Assembly: GCF_030463565.1 (NCBI RefSeq)
Contig: NC_134648.1
Location: forward strand, 14,579,306-14,643,305
Origin: Pelecanus crispus
Lineage: Eukaryota; Chordata; Aves; Pelecaniformes; Pelecanidae
Reading direction: 5' to 3'
Length of the DNA stretch: 64,000 nt
The notes under the pieces were generated by a model that was given only the letters and a program-made list of their open reading frames with translations, ran no database searches and was not told the DNA's origin. Numbering within the stretch: position 1 is the first letter of the stretch; each line of letters begins with the position of its first letter. Positions 11,201 to 20,939 of this stretch are shown piece after piece. The position numbers were made by a program, and so were the translations under genes.

Positions 11201-14200
11201 GAAGAGAGCAAAAATTATTTGAGCTCTATTTATTAATATGCAGTTAAACAGAATTCCTTACAACAGAAGAGTCAGAGAAAGAAATAACTGGTATCAGTTT
11301 TAAACTAATGCTGAAAGACCCCAGGTGAGACCATGGCCCATTATACTACATATGGCAAAGCGACTCCCAGCCTGCCAAGTGAAGTATTAGTAACCAAACC
11401 AGAGGACGTATTTTGCATTGTCACAAAACCCGATGTATCACAACAACACACAGTGTTTGTAGTAGTGTCGAGGTCTGAGCTCCTGCCTCAGTGTCCTCTC
11501 ACTATACTTCAGGAGCGTTCTCCTCCCAGCTGAACTGCTCCAGGATTCATCCTGGCTTTCTCCTTCTGGTGAAGGAGTCCAAAGACATTCTGATTTTGTA
11601 TATTTTCTTCAACAAAACATTGCTTTTGAAATCCAGATGAGTTTGGAAGCACAGTTTATTCTCAGATAATGCTGTACCATAGAAAGAAATCCCATTTCAA
11701 AGGAATAATATATACTGTACTGTGTGATTTTATGCTGCTTTCTTATGTAGCAAGCATAGATATTGTTTTCTTGCTGTGGCTTGTCCTGCTTATTTCTTTT
11801 TCTTTCAAAAGCATTTGAGTGAAGTGAGGCTGGAAGACCTCTCAATACTTAGCCCATTTTCTCAGATGGGATAGCTAGTATTAGCCAGCCCTGTGTTGAA
11901 GAAAGTAGGCAGGCAGAGACTTGGATTCGCTTTTCTTTTAAATGAGGCTTGAAGACAAACCTCCAAACCAACCACGGACGCCTCCAGTTGGAGGAATTCC
12001 TCCAGTTGGAATTGCTACAGCCTTAAGTACAGAAACCCCCTTGCAGAAATGCAAAACTTTCAAAAAGTACAAGTACAGATACTTTTAATAAGGCCTAGCA
12101 TGTATCAGCAAGGACTAGAAGCAAGGTAAAGAAAGCAAGAGGAAGACAGAACTACCTTGTCAGGTCCTCAGCAACATAACCGAACCTAAACTGAGAGACA
12201 GACAAAGATAATTGTTACCTAATGCACGTGCTGTAATGGGTAGTACTTAGTACCTAAGGATATAATGATTCACGGCTCTGAGAAAACCTAGCACTCTTCC
12301 CAGCTCTTTTTTTAACAGGTTATAAATTTAAATTATACAGTTTTGTAATTTATCATCACATCCTATCACTAAGGGGACCTCAGTATCTCCAGTTTCTAAA
12401 TGTAGACCTTTACAGTCCAGTATCTCTCAGCAGAGATGAGGAGCCTTTCTAGGAGTTTGATGATTCAGAAATAAAGACTTGATTGATGGTTATATAGGGC
12501 GCTCTGCATTAAAAGCATGCATACTGCTTTTCTCCAGGCTTTTAGCAATTTTTTCCAATGTTGGGACAGTGATATAATGGGAACAAAAGATTTCCCTACC
12601 CATTCTCACAGATGTCTTACCCATATTCTTTTCACCACTGTCTGTGAAATTTGGTATTTTGAAGCCACTTTAAATTGAAGAATACGTGTAAATATTTTTC
12701 TCAATGGGAGTATTGTACAATACTCTCTTGTAAAACAAAAATCTCAATCTGTGGTAATTAGGTAAGAGGTAGAAATAATGCAGCTCAATTACCTGTTTTT
12801 AAAGCCCTGTTTACCAGGCTGTCCATTGGAAAAACTTGCCTTTTTACTATAAACTAAGCAAATGTGATATGGAAGAGAGAGAGAGAGAGAGGCTGTACTC
12901 TGTGGGGTGCCATTTTTGGGCTATAGCTGCATTATAATAATGATTATTTTAAGATCATGAAGCAAAAAAATACAGGTTGACATGTCTGAGATACCATGTT
13001 AGATTATGGATTTTCACTGCACTCATGATAGCTCTTTAAGAAATGTTCTGATCTCTGTGTAAGAGTAAGAAACCTTTACTTTACCTGTCAGTGAGCACTT
13101 TGGGAAGAGTCCCAAAACGTAAGCATTGCCACTATGAAAAGTAATAGCTGTGTTGGAGCTACAAACACACAGAGCAAAAATAATGACCTTTTTCTTACAC
13201 TGTAAACCTTTCGCATCTGTTGTCCTCTTAGTATTTGTAAGTAAGTGCATTGTACCCTGGTAAATCTCCCGTACACAGGCAGCCAGATGTCATACATTGC
13301 CAGCATCCTACATTAAGTCTTCCTAGAGGCCTTAAATGAAGTAGAAATAGTGCATGGGCTTTGGTTTCTCCCTCTCTACAGGGAAATCTGTCTTTTAAAC
13401 AAGGTATCTGGAGGAGGAACACTCCGCAATACAGAGACTTTGTGTTGTAATAAGACACTAGTGCTTTCTAATGAGTATCCAGCATATTAGGAATTTCTCT
13501 GTATGAAATGCCACAGTGATGCAGCTGCATTGATTGATCCTATTATCTGAGCTAACATATCTCCCCACTGTGCTAAACAGGCAGGGCTCTCTGTCTTTTT
13601 CCAGGTGATATATATTCAAATTACATAGACTTTTGTCTATAAAAGGAGGATTAGTTTGGCAGTTCTATTACAGCTTTTGTCAAAGGCAGCTAGCTGATGA
13701 AACCATTTCTTTTTGTGTGCCTCTTAATTCACATGTCAAATTCTACATCTGCATAAGGCTTTTGAGAAGATGCTGTCTCACACCTTTGCTTGTTCTGCAG
13801 AACAAACTGCTCCTGCAACTTGAGGGGACACAGTGCAACCTCCATATAGCATCTGTATCAGCTTTTCAAACTGTGGGGCAAAGTGCAGAGAAGTGATGTT
13901 TAGCCTTGTGATCTCAGCCAAACAGTTTAATCTGGGTAGCTGCTAATGCAACCAGTGGGCCTGCTCCTGCGCTGAGTTCAGTTACAGACAATTGTGTGTG
14001 CAACTGTGCACAAAATCTAGCCCAGGGTCAGCACTTTGATGACCGTCGCACAAACCAGCAGTATGATGCTAATCTCTTTGGCTTTAAACCAGTATGACTC
14101 TGCTGCCTTTAGTGGAGTAACTATTGTGTCACCATCATTCCCATATATGTAGAGTAGCACAAAGTACCTATTAAAGTGCTGCTCTAGTCATGACAGTTAG

Positions 14201-17200
14201 TAAGAGGGAAAACTGAAGATGGATGCTGCAAGTTTTTAAGTTTATGATGATTCAGGTACCTGAAACAAATTTTAGGTAGATACTAATCACCTAAATCCAA
14301 AATCATTACTCTGTTTCCAGCTCCTCCCTTCCCATCTCACCCCTAAGATTCACCGAGCAGCTGTCTAATCTTGGAGATTATCTGCCTATCTGATAGTCTG
14401 GAGGTCACCAGAGATCATCTGTCCGACCTCATGTACCACCCACAGTTCAGCATTCTGCGCATGCCAAGGGCCGCCCGCTCTGAGTACCTAGGGGCAATAG
14501 ATCCTGCCTAAAACACAGCGAGATTCAAAAGAGCACCAGAGGAGTGCCTCAGTCCCCTGAGAGGCTCAAACTGGCACTTACACAGATCAAACACCTGCTC
14601 AAGAGCAACTTGAGACTCAAGATGAAATGAACACAATAGTCAGAACCATTTTCACCCCTAAGTACAGCAAGTGTATGTCTTATTCTGACCAGCTGAGTTA
14701 GTGAGTAGAACTCAGATCACCACCCTCCAAATACTTCTTTTTTGTCCGTAAGATTTTTAGGAGACTGGGGTTTTTTTCAGAGAAAATAACATGTAATGAC
14801 TATATGATCTTATCTGTTGGAAGCATTTTTGTTATAACAGTAAGTAATTGTATTACCTGAGCAGTAGTAATTACTAGAATCAGCAGTGTAGAACCAGTCA
14901 AAATTATAGTTTGCTTTTAATCTGATAAAAATCTCGGTTGCCTCCCACTCTCCCTCTGATTCTAAAGAGCAAGTTAAAGTTAAATGTAACACCTTCTTTT
15001 CATTTTTAAATCTTCCTTCCTGCTTCTCCCCCCACCTCTTCAGCAGGCATTGACTCTGTATAATAACATGATGATCTGTCCAACTGACATTTCTTAATGA
15101 GGCCTTGCAAATTTAATACCATTAATGGTTATAATTAGGGATCATTAGACTCTTGAGACTAATGTCTGTGTGAGACATTTTGATCAGGCCCACAAGTTGT
15201 TTTAAATGTAGCATAGGGGCTCAATTACATTTTCTTATAAAGCTATATGTCCTGGTTTCAGTTGGGATAGAGTTAATTGTCTTCCTAGTAGCAGGCATAG
15301 TGCTGTGTTTTGGATTTAGTATGAGAATAATGTTGATAACACGCTGATGTTTTTAGTTGTTGCTAAGTACTGCTTATGCTAGTCAAGGACTTTTCAGCTT
15401 CCCGTGCTCTGCCAGGTGCACAAGAAGCTGGGAGGGGGCACAGCCAGAAGAGTTGATCCAAACTGACCAAAGGGCTATTCCATACCATATGACGTCATGC
15501 TCAGTATATAAACTGGGGGGGGTTGGCTGGGGAGCAGCGATTGCTGCTCGGGAACTGTCTGGGTATCGGTCAGTGGGTGGTGAGCAATTGCATTGTGCAT
15601 CACTTGCTTTGTATATTATTATTATTATTATTATTATTATCATCATCATCATCATCATCATCATTGTCATCATTATATTGTTATAATTACTATTTTACTT
15701 TATTTCAATTATTAAACTGTTCTTATCTCAACCCAGGAGTGTTTCTCACTCTTACTCCTCCAGTTCTCTCCCCCATCCCACAGGGGCAGGGGGAGTGAGC
15801 GAGCGGCTGCATGGTGCTTAGTTCCTGGCTGGGGCTAAACCACGACAGTATGGCACTCTAATTCTCACCTAACACTCTTTTAAAGGCCAGAAATTTCTGT
15901 AGTGTCTTTTGTACCATAACTTTTGCTTGTGTGTCACTTTCATCTTGCTCTCACATTGGCTGTACCTGCCTTCCTTTAAGTTTGTTTAAGTTTGCAGGCT
16001 TTCTGGATAAATGGATGAACCTTTATACTGAGCTGAAGTGCGCACCACATGCAGATGTGGAATAGTGATCGTACTGCAGCCAGGTTTCTTCAGACTGTGC
16101 TGCTGGGACAGACCAAACAGCTGGGTTCAAACTATGTTATTCATTTGTAATAATAGTGGATTGAATTCTGGTGTCTAATATTTTCTAGCAGGACTCAAAA
16201 TGTTACAACAGACCAGGAAAAAAGGTTACTTCAGCAACTCCGAGAAATTACTAGAGTTATGAAGGAAGGAAAATTCATAGATGGCATCTCTCCTGAGAAG
16301 GAAGCTGAAGAAGCTCCTTACATGGAGGACTGGGAAGGTAAGCAAGAGCCTTTCTTACCATTACTCTGACAAGAAAAATTGAGTAAGGATTACTTGTAGT
16401 CTCGATCCTTTCAAAATTTTTTAACTTTATCCTTTCTTTTCAGAAGTCAGTGTTCAAAACTTTGCAAGAAGTGGTTTGTTTTCCCAACCATAATAGAAAT
16501 AAAATAGGTTTTGAGGCATCCAGAATTTCCTTTAGTGTAAACACTACACTATCTGCTGCCAAAAGTGGCATATGAATATTCACATATGCTCCATCTGTTG
16601 ATGGGTCTTGGCTGCTATAGGTTTATGTCTTTCCCTTGGGCTAGATTTCATGCAAAATCATAAAACCCTTGGAAATCAGAATCAATATATTTTGGGTAAC
16701 TTACAGTTTTTACTTTTGATTAGTCATTCTTTGTTTGCTCCAATGTTGTAAAAGTCAACTCCAGGAATTCTGTCTTTTAAAAATTCTTTATTTTAATGTC
16801 CTTTCCATTCCTCAGTGTTTTCTTGTTACATTAATGTGTTTTCAAGATATCCTAGCTGAGCTGCTCACTGTCATAATTTCAAATGCGGACTTAATTCCTT
16901 GCTCTTTAAGAAGCTTTCAAAAATGATCCAAAACATGAAGCATAAACAGTGGCCTCAAGCTCTGTTTTCTTAAGTCAAGTTCATGATGCATTTTCTAAAA
17001 TGAAATGCACAAAGTCATTGACGTATCTGGTTTTTCAACTTTATAAATAATGCTGTTTGTAGCAAAAGTCTTCAAAACATGAATCAGTCAATCTGTAGAC
17101 AGAAATAAACAAAAAAAAAAAGATCTATTTAAAGGTCTAAGACACGCAGTTTTCACCTGTTAGCTCTCATAGCTTTCAGCAAAGCTCAGATATTTACTCC

Positions 17201-17938
17201 TGAAAGTCACGGTTGATATCCTGGCTCCCTAAAAATAAGTGGTTTTATCATCATCTCCCAAGAAGTCATATTTTGCACATTCTTGCTGTGGATTTAATGC
17301 TGTGACGTATACATGGCATTAAAGAGATGACTTGTACTGGCAGTGCTCAAAACAACTGTTCTAACAAACTTGTGCATCGATCACTGAAGTCAGTACTACT
17401 TTTAAATGCTGGTAACACCTCAAGCTGCATATCACTTTATTCCTAAGGTTATCCAGAAGAGACCTATCCTGTCTACGATAACTCCGATTGCTTCAAGCGC
17501 AAACAGGACACAATCCTTGTAGATTACCCTGACCTGAGCCAGCCCTCTGCAGAAGAGCTGGCAGAAAGAATGGAGGGCATGGAAGATGAGGAGCATCTGT
17601 GCAATGAAACCCTGCTATCTGATCTCACCATGGGAAGGGGCGGTCATGACTTAATGCAGAAAAAGGACGAGGTAACTGGCATCAGTGAAGAGGAGAGGGT
17701 TCTTCATCACAGCCGAAGCACTGAGGGGTGCTGCTGTTGTTACGAGGATGACGATCCTGCTGTCATAGCAGAGAACGCTGGATTCCACTCTGAGAGCTGC
17801 AGTGAAGCAGAAGAGTCAACCCAAGAGGACCTGTCTGTGGAGTCAGAAAATGAAAATGCAGCACTGAAAAAGCAAAAAGCCAGTGATTCAGATGAAACAG
17901 GCACACTGAGAAAGCGCAACACAAAAGGACTTGAGTAA
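5065..17938 (+). CDS. RIC3: RIC3 acetylcholine receptor chaperone, exons 2-6 (spliced, 5' partial)
   Basis: Spliced coding region: 5065-5288, 7331-7409, 9507-9600, 16192-16337, 17448-17938. All introns have GT/AG ends and the phases chain (exon ends in phase 0, 1, 2, 1), giving about 344 residues to the TAA. Recognised from the conserved block GQIIPIYGFGIFLYILYILF (membrane segment), the coiled coil ELTQLQEKLRETEEAMEKL, the MKEGKFID...EKEAEEAPYMEDWEGYPEETYP block and the C-terminus ending KRNTKGLE. RIC3 is an endoplasmic-reticulum protein that assists folding and assembly of nicotinic acetylcholine receptors, chiefly alpha7, and 5-HT3 receptors. The first exon (start codon, first hydrophobic segment) is not visible in 1-5064 and should lie upstream. 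The visible part is somewhat longer than the matching part of human RIC3, mainly through the last exon. The gene converges on TUB. Identification is from family knowledge; the exon boundaries are read directly. Confidence 0.95.
6291..6350. repeat. 30-bp imperfect tandem repeat, two copies
   Basis: CAACCTGAAC recurs at 6291 and 6321. The two 30-bp units both end in AGTAGG/AATAGG, and a third partial unit (CAATGTGGGT) begins at 6351. Copies differ at several positions, so the duplication is old. It directly precedes the GC-rich block. Confidence 0.8.
6380..6860 (-). other. GC-rich block with minus-strand TATA box, possibly a decayed LTR or promoter
   Basis: Base composition jumps from AT-rich intron to GC-rich with many CpGs, then back again. 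On the minus strand there is CCTATAAAGG (TATAAA at 6618-6613), with GCCACGTGTGCAC about 30 bp downstream and a polypyrimidine run near 6370-6425 further on. The frames on either strand (for example 6378-6767 minus) show no known family. A retroviral LTR is possible, but I find no downstream poly(A) hexamer and no convincing target-site duplication. Confidence 0.35.
6862..6899. repeat. Short direct repeat, GCTATGCAGACCYTAA twice
   Basis: GCTATGCAGACCCTAA at 6862-6877 is repeated as GCTATGCAGACCTTAA at 6884-6899, a period of 22 bp with one mismatch. It marks one edge of the GC-rich block. Confidence 0.8.
7331..7409 (+). CDS. RIC3: RIC3 exon 3
   Basis: Short 79-nt exon between CATCAG and A|GTGAGT. 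It reads LASKGKTVAGERKCATAA then SGNMKRKI, matching the cytosolic linker LSKGK...GKCYTAMPGNTHRKI of mammalian RIC3. The exon is too short for simple ORF detection; it was placed by frame continuity with exon 2 (phase 0 in) and exon 4 (phase 1 out). It is basic and likely lies just after the membrane segment. Confidence 0.92.
7410..9506 (+). other. RIC3 intron 3
   Basis: AT-rich intron. A weak MIR-like stretch lies at about 8405-8520 (GGACAAGTCACTGGACTAGG, then ACTTCCTTTCTCTTTGCCAG and TTTCCC). An exon-like 67-bp segment at 8695-8761 is reported as a finding. Nothing else is seen. Confidence 0.55.
9507..9600 (+). CDS. RIC3: RIC3 exon 4 (coiled-coil)
   Basis: 94-nt exon with acceptor TTTTACAG and donor ACAG|GTATGT. 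It reads TDYELTQLQEKLRETEEAME then KLMNRVGPNYDR, the conserved RIC3 coiled coil (human: TSFELAQLQEKLKETEAAME). It enters in phase 1 and leaves in phase 2. An open frame runs on both sides of it in the intron, but conservation stops at the splice sites. Confidence 0.95.
9601..15247 (+). other. RIC3 intron 4, 5' part
   Basis: Long AT-rich intron sequence with no recognisable coding exon on either strand. It holds a (GA)n microsatellite at 12874-12892 and ordinary short chance frames. Confidence 0.6.
12874..12892. repeat. (GA)n microsatellite
   Basis: A run of alternating GA/AG dinucleotides, about nine units, in RIC3 intron 4. Confidence 0.9.
15490..15512 (+). promoter_or_regulatory. CRE palindrome plus TATA box of the LTR
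   Basis: A perfect CRE (TGACGTCA) lies seven bases upstream of TATATAAA. These are the core promoter elements of the LTR U3 region, and they are intact and in the sense direction of RIC3. Whether they drive any transcript is unknown. Confidence 0.7.
15617..15666. repeat. (ATT)n then (ATC)n trinucleotide array inside the LTR
   Basis: Consecutive ATT units are followed by consecutive CAT/ATC units. This matches the ATA/ATG-rich portion of the LTR family, here expanded. Confidence 0.9.
16192..16337 (+). CDS. RIC3: RIC3 exon 5
   Basis: 146-nt exon with acceptor TTTTCTAGCAG and donor GAAG|GTAAGC. It encodes TQNVTTDQEKRLLQQLREIT, then RVMKEGKFIDGISPEKEAEE and APYMEDWEG, the most conserved cytosolic stretch of RIC3. 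It lies 345 bp downstream of the ERVL-type LTR, which sits in the same intron and the same orientation. Confidence 0.96.
16338..17447 (+). other. RIC3 intron 5
   Basis: AT-rich intron of 1110 bp between two firmly placed exons. It contains an A12 run near 17112. No further exon is recognised. Confidence 0.7.
17448..17938 (+). CDS. RIC3: RIC3 exon 6 (C-terminal, with stop)
   Basis: The last coding exon begins after CCTAAG with GTTATCCAGAAGAG (YPEETYPVYDNSDCFKRKQD) and ends at TAA 17936-17938. It carries TILVDYPD, an acidic low-complexity tail, the Cys cluster and DDDPAVIAENAGF block (human CCFHEDEDPAVLAENAGF), and the C-terminal LRKRNTKGLE. Divergence from mammals is greatest in the middle, around residues LLSDLTMGRGGHDLMQKK, which is usual for this disordered tail. 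The exon is uninterrupted. Confidence 0.96.
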
Positions 17939-18765
17939 TAGGGACAATTTGGTGGATGTTACCTAGATGGTGAAGGTAGAGGTCATAAACTGTCATTTGT
18001 GTGGGTTTTTTTTTTCCCAGTGAAGACTTCTCTGTGTTTGTCTCCTTGTACCAATTTCATTCCTGTGGTAACAGTCACATCATCTACCTGAACTGGAAGC
18101 CAATACCCTCTTTTGTGCAGTCTTGTCATGGCTTACCATGACGTTGCCAACAGCGCTTTGTCCTTGCTTTTTGGAGACTGGTATCTTGGAGCAGATTATT
18201 TGGTTCAGATATTTGTGATTTTTTCCTTTGTGATTCTGAAGAAACAGTCCTTGGTTTTGCCTTTTGTCATCCCAGAGTTAATGAAATATCTCTTCTGACT
18301 TTCTCAAAAACATCTGTGTGCTACCAGTTACGAAAATTAATCAAATCCACATGTATTTATGAGATTACCAGGAAGCTGGAGGAGAAGGTATCCCTTCTTT
18401 CTCTTACCTGAATGCTAACTGATCAGCAGAACAGACCATAGTCACAGACGTGACGCTTTCTCAACTGTGTCATTGCTGCTATATGCCTGAGAAACTGTTG
18501 TCACTACAGTCCACAAAATTTGTATGCTACCCCAACCCACAGCCCATTTCCCAGCTTATTCCATGCTGAAGGACCAGTAGCCTAATTCTGTGTTCGAGGA
18601 AGAGTGTGAGCAAGACTGAAGCGTTATGAGTTGTTCTTTGTCTTTGCTGTGGTGAAACATCTTGGTGAAGCTCCCAGATGAGTGCAGGAATTCGGCCATA
18701 CTTTGTGTTAGAGAAGAATACTAAAAATATCCCCGGGGATTAAAAAAGAAAAGCAGTGAGAAAGT
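17939..18765 (+). other. RIC3: RIC3 3'UTR (start; 3' end not settled)
   Basis: AT-rich sequence directly after the RIC3 stop. I find no AATAAA before 20381. The variant signal ATTAAA is at 18739-18744, just before base composition switches to GC-rich, and is the best candidate for RIC3 cleavage. The alternative is that the 3'UTR runs through the GC-rich block to the AATAAA at 20381-20386. Open frames here are short and unrelated to known proteins. Confidence 0.55.
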
Positions 18766-19420
18766 TTGTCCTTAAAAGTACAGAAGAGAGCGAGGGTGAA
18801 CATCACACTGAAAAGGAACCCCAGCACCTCCAGGCCCCAAGGACCTCCCTCAGTGGCCTCTGACAGACTCCTCGTGTCGTGCCAGCACAGTGTCCCAAAG
18901 GACACCAGGCCCTCTCCTCCCCTCTCCCTCCAGAGTCTGTGCAGAGGAGATGGCACCTCCCCACGCGCCAGGGGCAGGGCCAGGGGACGGGGAAAAAGGG
19001 CCCACGCAACACTTGGCAATCAGCAATTCTTTTATGGAGTGCCGGGAGACCTTGCCCAGGCCGGCTGCGACTCCCTTTCCCGCCAGTGGGATGTCTGGAT
19101 GCTTCACCCCCTCAGCCACTGTCAGGCACGGGGGGCTGCGCCACTTGCAGGGAGCTGGGTCGGTGGGGGGTCATTGAAAACCCCTGACCCTCCTGCAACA
19201 CCCTTGCCACCATCTTGTCTAGGGGAGCCCAGGCATGGGATGAGGAGGGGCCTGCACCCCTGGCACACGAGGGGAGGTGGAGGGCAGTCCCTGTGCCCAA
19301 GGGCAGCAGAAGGGCACAGGGGAGCGATCCCCAGGAAAGGGGCCCTCAGTCCCCCCCATCCTCCTCCTGCTCCCACATGAGGCCATCTTTCTGGCCACAA
19401 GCCCCCCAACTCCCAGAACA
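18766..19420. other. GC-rich block upstream of the CArG/TATA promoter
   Basis: GC- and CpG-rich sequence with many overlapping frames on both strands, a consequence of the low stop-codon density of GC-rich DNA. No frame shows recognisable domains, and pairs on opposite strands of similar length argue against any one being real. It could be a CpG-island-like promoter region for the short locus that follows. Confidence 0.4.
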
Positions 19421-19421
19421 G

Positions 19422-19508
19422 CCATATTTGGCCACATGCATCCCCATCACAATGGCCTTCTGATGTCACAAGCCACCTCGCTGCCATTTGTTCTGGGCCC
19501 TATAAATA
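19422..19508 (+). promoter_or_regulatory. Candidate promoter: CArG box, CRE-like site and TATA box
   Basis: CCATATTTGG at 19422-19431 fits the serum-response-factor CArG consensus exactly (CC, six A/T, GG). TGATGTCA lies near 19461 and TATAAATA at 19501-19508. Order and spacing (about 70 bp CArG to TATA) are those of an inducible TATA promoter pointing right. Transcription would be expected to begin near 19535, just ahead of ATGs at 19549 and 19570. Confidence 0.55.
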
Positions 19509-19548
19509 CAGGGACCCCAGCAGCTGGCCCACAATTTGCTGAGCTTCG

Positions 19549-19908
19549 ATGCCCTTGGGTTCTAAGGATGCCTGGAAAGAAGAGGTCCAAGACCAAAGCA
19601 GGTGGCTGCCTATCTTTCCACGAGGGGAGAGAAGATGCGTGACTGCAGGAACTGCAGAAGAAGAGGAGGCGGCTGCAGACAGGGCCACCATCAGCCACGG
19701 GTACTATGCAGCTGATGGCATGGAGCCCATGGAGGTGGATCCACCGGATGATCACAAAGAACCAATGGAAGTGGATCCACCTCTAGCATGGCTCCCCTGG
19801 CACCGCTGCACCGTGCCAGGGCTCCCCTCTGTAACACCACGGCAGCTGCATTGCGGGAGCACCCGGCACCGCAGGAGCGCCCGGCCCAGCCACCGCAGCT
19901 GCCATTAG
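19549..19908 (+). pseudogene. Unrecognised short acidic/proline ORF with two PMEVDPP motifs (intact gene or decayed retrocopy)
   Basis: The frame at 19549-19908 (119 residues) holds TAEEEEAAADRATIS, then GMEPMEVDPPDDHKEPMEVD and PP: PMEVDPP occurs twice, 12 residues apart. A second ATG at 19570 in another frame gives a basic start (MPGKKRSKTKAGG) that stops at TGA 19640-19642. A third frame from 19788 gives an alanine/proline-rich end. The pattern suggests one protein now split by small indels: basic N-terminus, acidic middle with PMEVDPP repeats, proline-rich C-terminus. It lies 41 bp downstream of a TATA box and upstream of AATAAA at 20381. I do not recognise the family. It may equally be a functional short ORF with no frameshift. 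Confidence 0.35.
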
Positions 19909-19989
19909 CTGGGAGGCCCAGCCTCTGTGCCTGGCAGTCCTGCGGGCTCACCCATTCCATCTCCCAGTATCAACAATTATTGTGTTGAT

Positions 19990-20460
19990 TGCCACGGGTG
20001 GTGTGAGCCCCTCTTTCCCACCCTGCACCACCTCCCCCACCCCTCCTGAAGCAGTGCCATCTCCTCTGCTCTGAGCCTCAAGAAAAGGGGGATGAGACAA
20101 CCTGGCTTCTGCCAGGTTGCTGTGCCAGGGCGACAGGAGCTGTCCCTCAGAGGTGGGGTTTCTTCAGTCTGAGGATGAGTAGGTTGCCTGATGGGTGGTT
20201 GAAGATGAAGCCAGACCCTCCATGGCCATGCACGAAGAATAGCAACAGATCAAGCAAAGAAGTTAGACAACTGTTCCTTTCAAGAAGCAGAAGACTGCAA
20301 TTCTGCCAGGAAGAAATGCTGGCCTTCAGCATTAAGGTCCCTTCTAGCTGCTTCATTAGCAGTTCTTTTCAAGGTTGGTCAATAAACAATTAAAAAAAAC
20401 CCCAAAACCAATAAACCAAAAAAATAACAGTAAAAATGCTTTCCTCCTCTCTCGTTTGGT
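19990..20460 (+). other. Non-coding stretch between the PMEVDPP locus and the CR1 cluster
   Basis: Holds a C-rich segment at 20005-20050 and then less GC-rich sequence that could be a 3'UTR ending at the AATAAA of 20381. A-rich low-complexity sequence follows (20391-20435). No coding region is recognised. Confidence 0.4.
20381..20386 (+). terminator. AATAAA poly(A) signal
   Basis: The first AATAAA on the plus strand after the RIC3 stop, followed within 10 bp by an A-rich tract (ATTAAAAAAAAC). It could end the PMEVDPP locus (TATA at 19501) or an extended RIC3 3'UTR. Confidence 0.45.
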
Positions 20461-20740
20461 ACTTTGGCGACTGCACCTGGTCTCCTCTGTCCTCTCCTGG
20501 TCTCCCCAGCCCCAGAAAGACACTGATGTGTGGGGTGTGGGCCCAGCCCAGGGCCTTCAAGATGGCGAGGGGCTGGGGCACACAGCACACAAGGGCAGGC
20601 TGAGGGAACTGCCTCTGGTCATGAGGGTGGTGAAACACTGGAGCAGACACCCAGAGAAGGTGTGGATGCCCCATCCCTGGAAGTGTTCAAGGTCAGGCTG
20701 GCTGGGGCTTTGAGCAACCTGGTCTAGTGAGAGATACCTG
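20460..20740 (+). mobile_element. CR1 LINE fragment, degenerate
   Basis: Recognised from GGTGGTGAAACACTGGAGCA, then CACCCAGAGAAGGTGTGGAT, GCCCCATCCCTGGAAGTGTT and CAAGGTCAGGCTGGCTGGGG, then CTTTGAGCAACCTGGTCTAG. This is the end of CR1 ORF2 and the start of its 3'UTR. The 5' half (AGGCTGAGGGAACTG) is more decayed. Frameshifted throughout. Confidence 0.78.
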
Positions 20741-20939
20741 TCATCCTTGCCTCTTTGCCTGGGAAGATCCTGGAACAGATCCTCCTACAAGCTAGGAGCG
20801 AGCCCAGGTTATCCATACCTGGCTCCAGAACCGGTTCCTGTGCCAGAACTTTGGGTTTTTAAACCATGGAAGAGCCTTTGAGAGACAAGGTATGCTGATG
20901 CCTGATGGGATCCATGTGTCCTGATGGGAAATTATTTAA

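Larger units (their letters stand above)
15248..15847 (+). mobile_element. Solo LTR of an avian ERVL-type endogenous retrovirus
   Basis: A 600-bp element starting TGTCCTGGTTTCAG and ending GGGGCTAAACCACGACA, the TG...CA ends of a familiar, very abundant avian LTR family. Its opening (TGTCCTGGTTTCAGTTGGGA) and close (CTGGCTGGGGCTAAACCACG) match that family as I know it. Internal landmarks are in LTR order: CRE TGACGTCA (15490-15497), TATATAAA (15505-15512), an ATT/ATC trinucleotide run and ATTAAA (15711-15716). No internal retroviral sequence follows, so it is a solo LTR. Flanks CTATA and GTATG match at only three of five positions, so the target duplication has decayed or is absent. Confidence 0.88.

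Noticed and set aside
15523..15798. Long Leu/Ser/Ile-rich frames on both strands
   Set aside because: Products of the ATT/ATC trinucleotide array inside the LTR, not genes.
18766..19487. Many overlapping 60-200 residue frames on both strands
   Set aside because: They occur in all frames of a GC-rich stretch with few stop codons, none has a recognisable domain, and opposite-strand frames are equally long. Not reported as genes.
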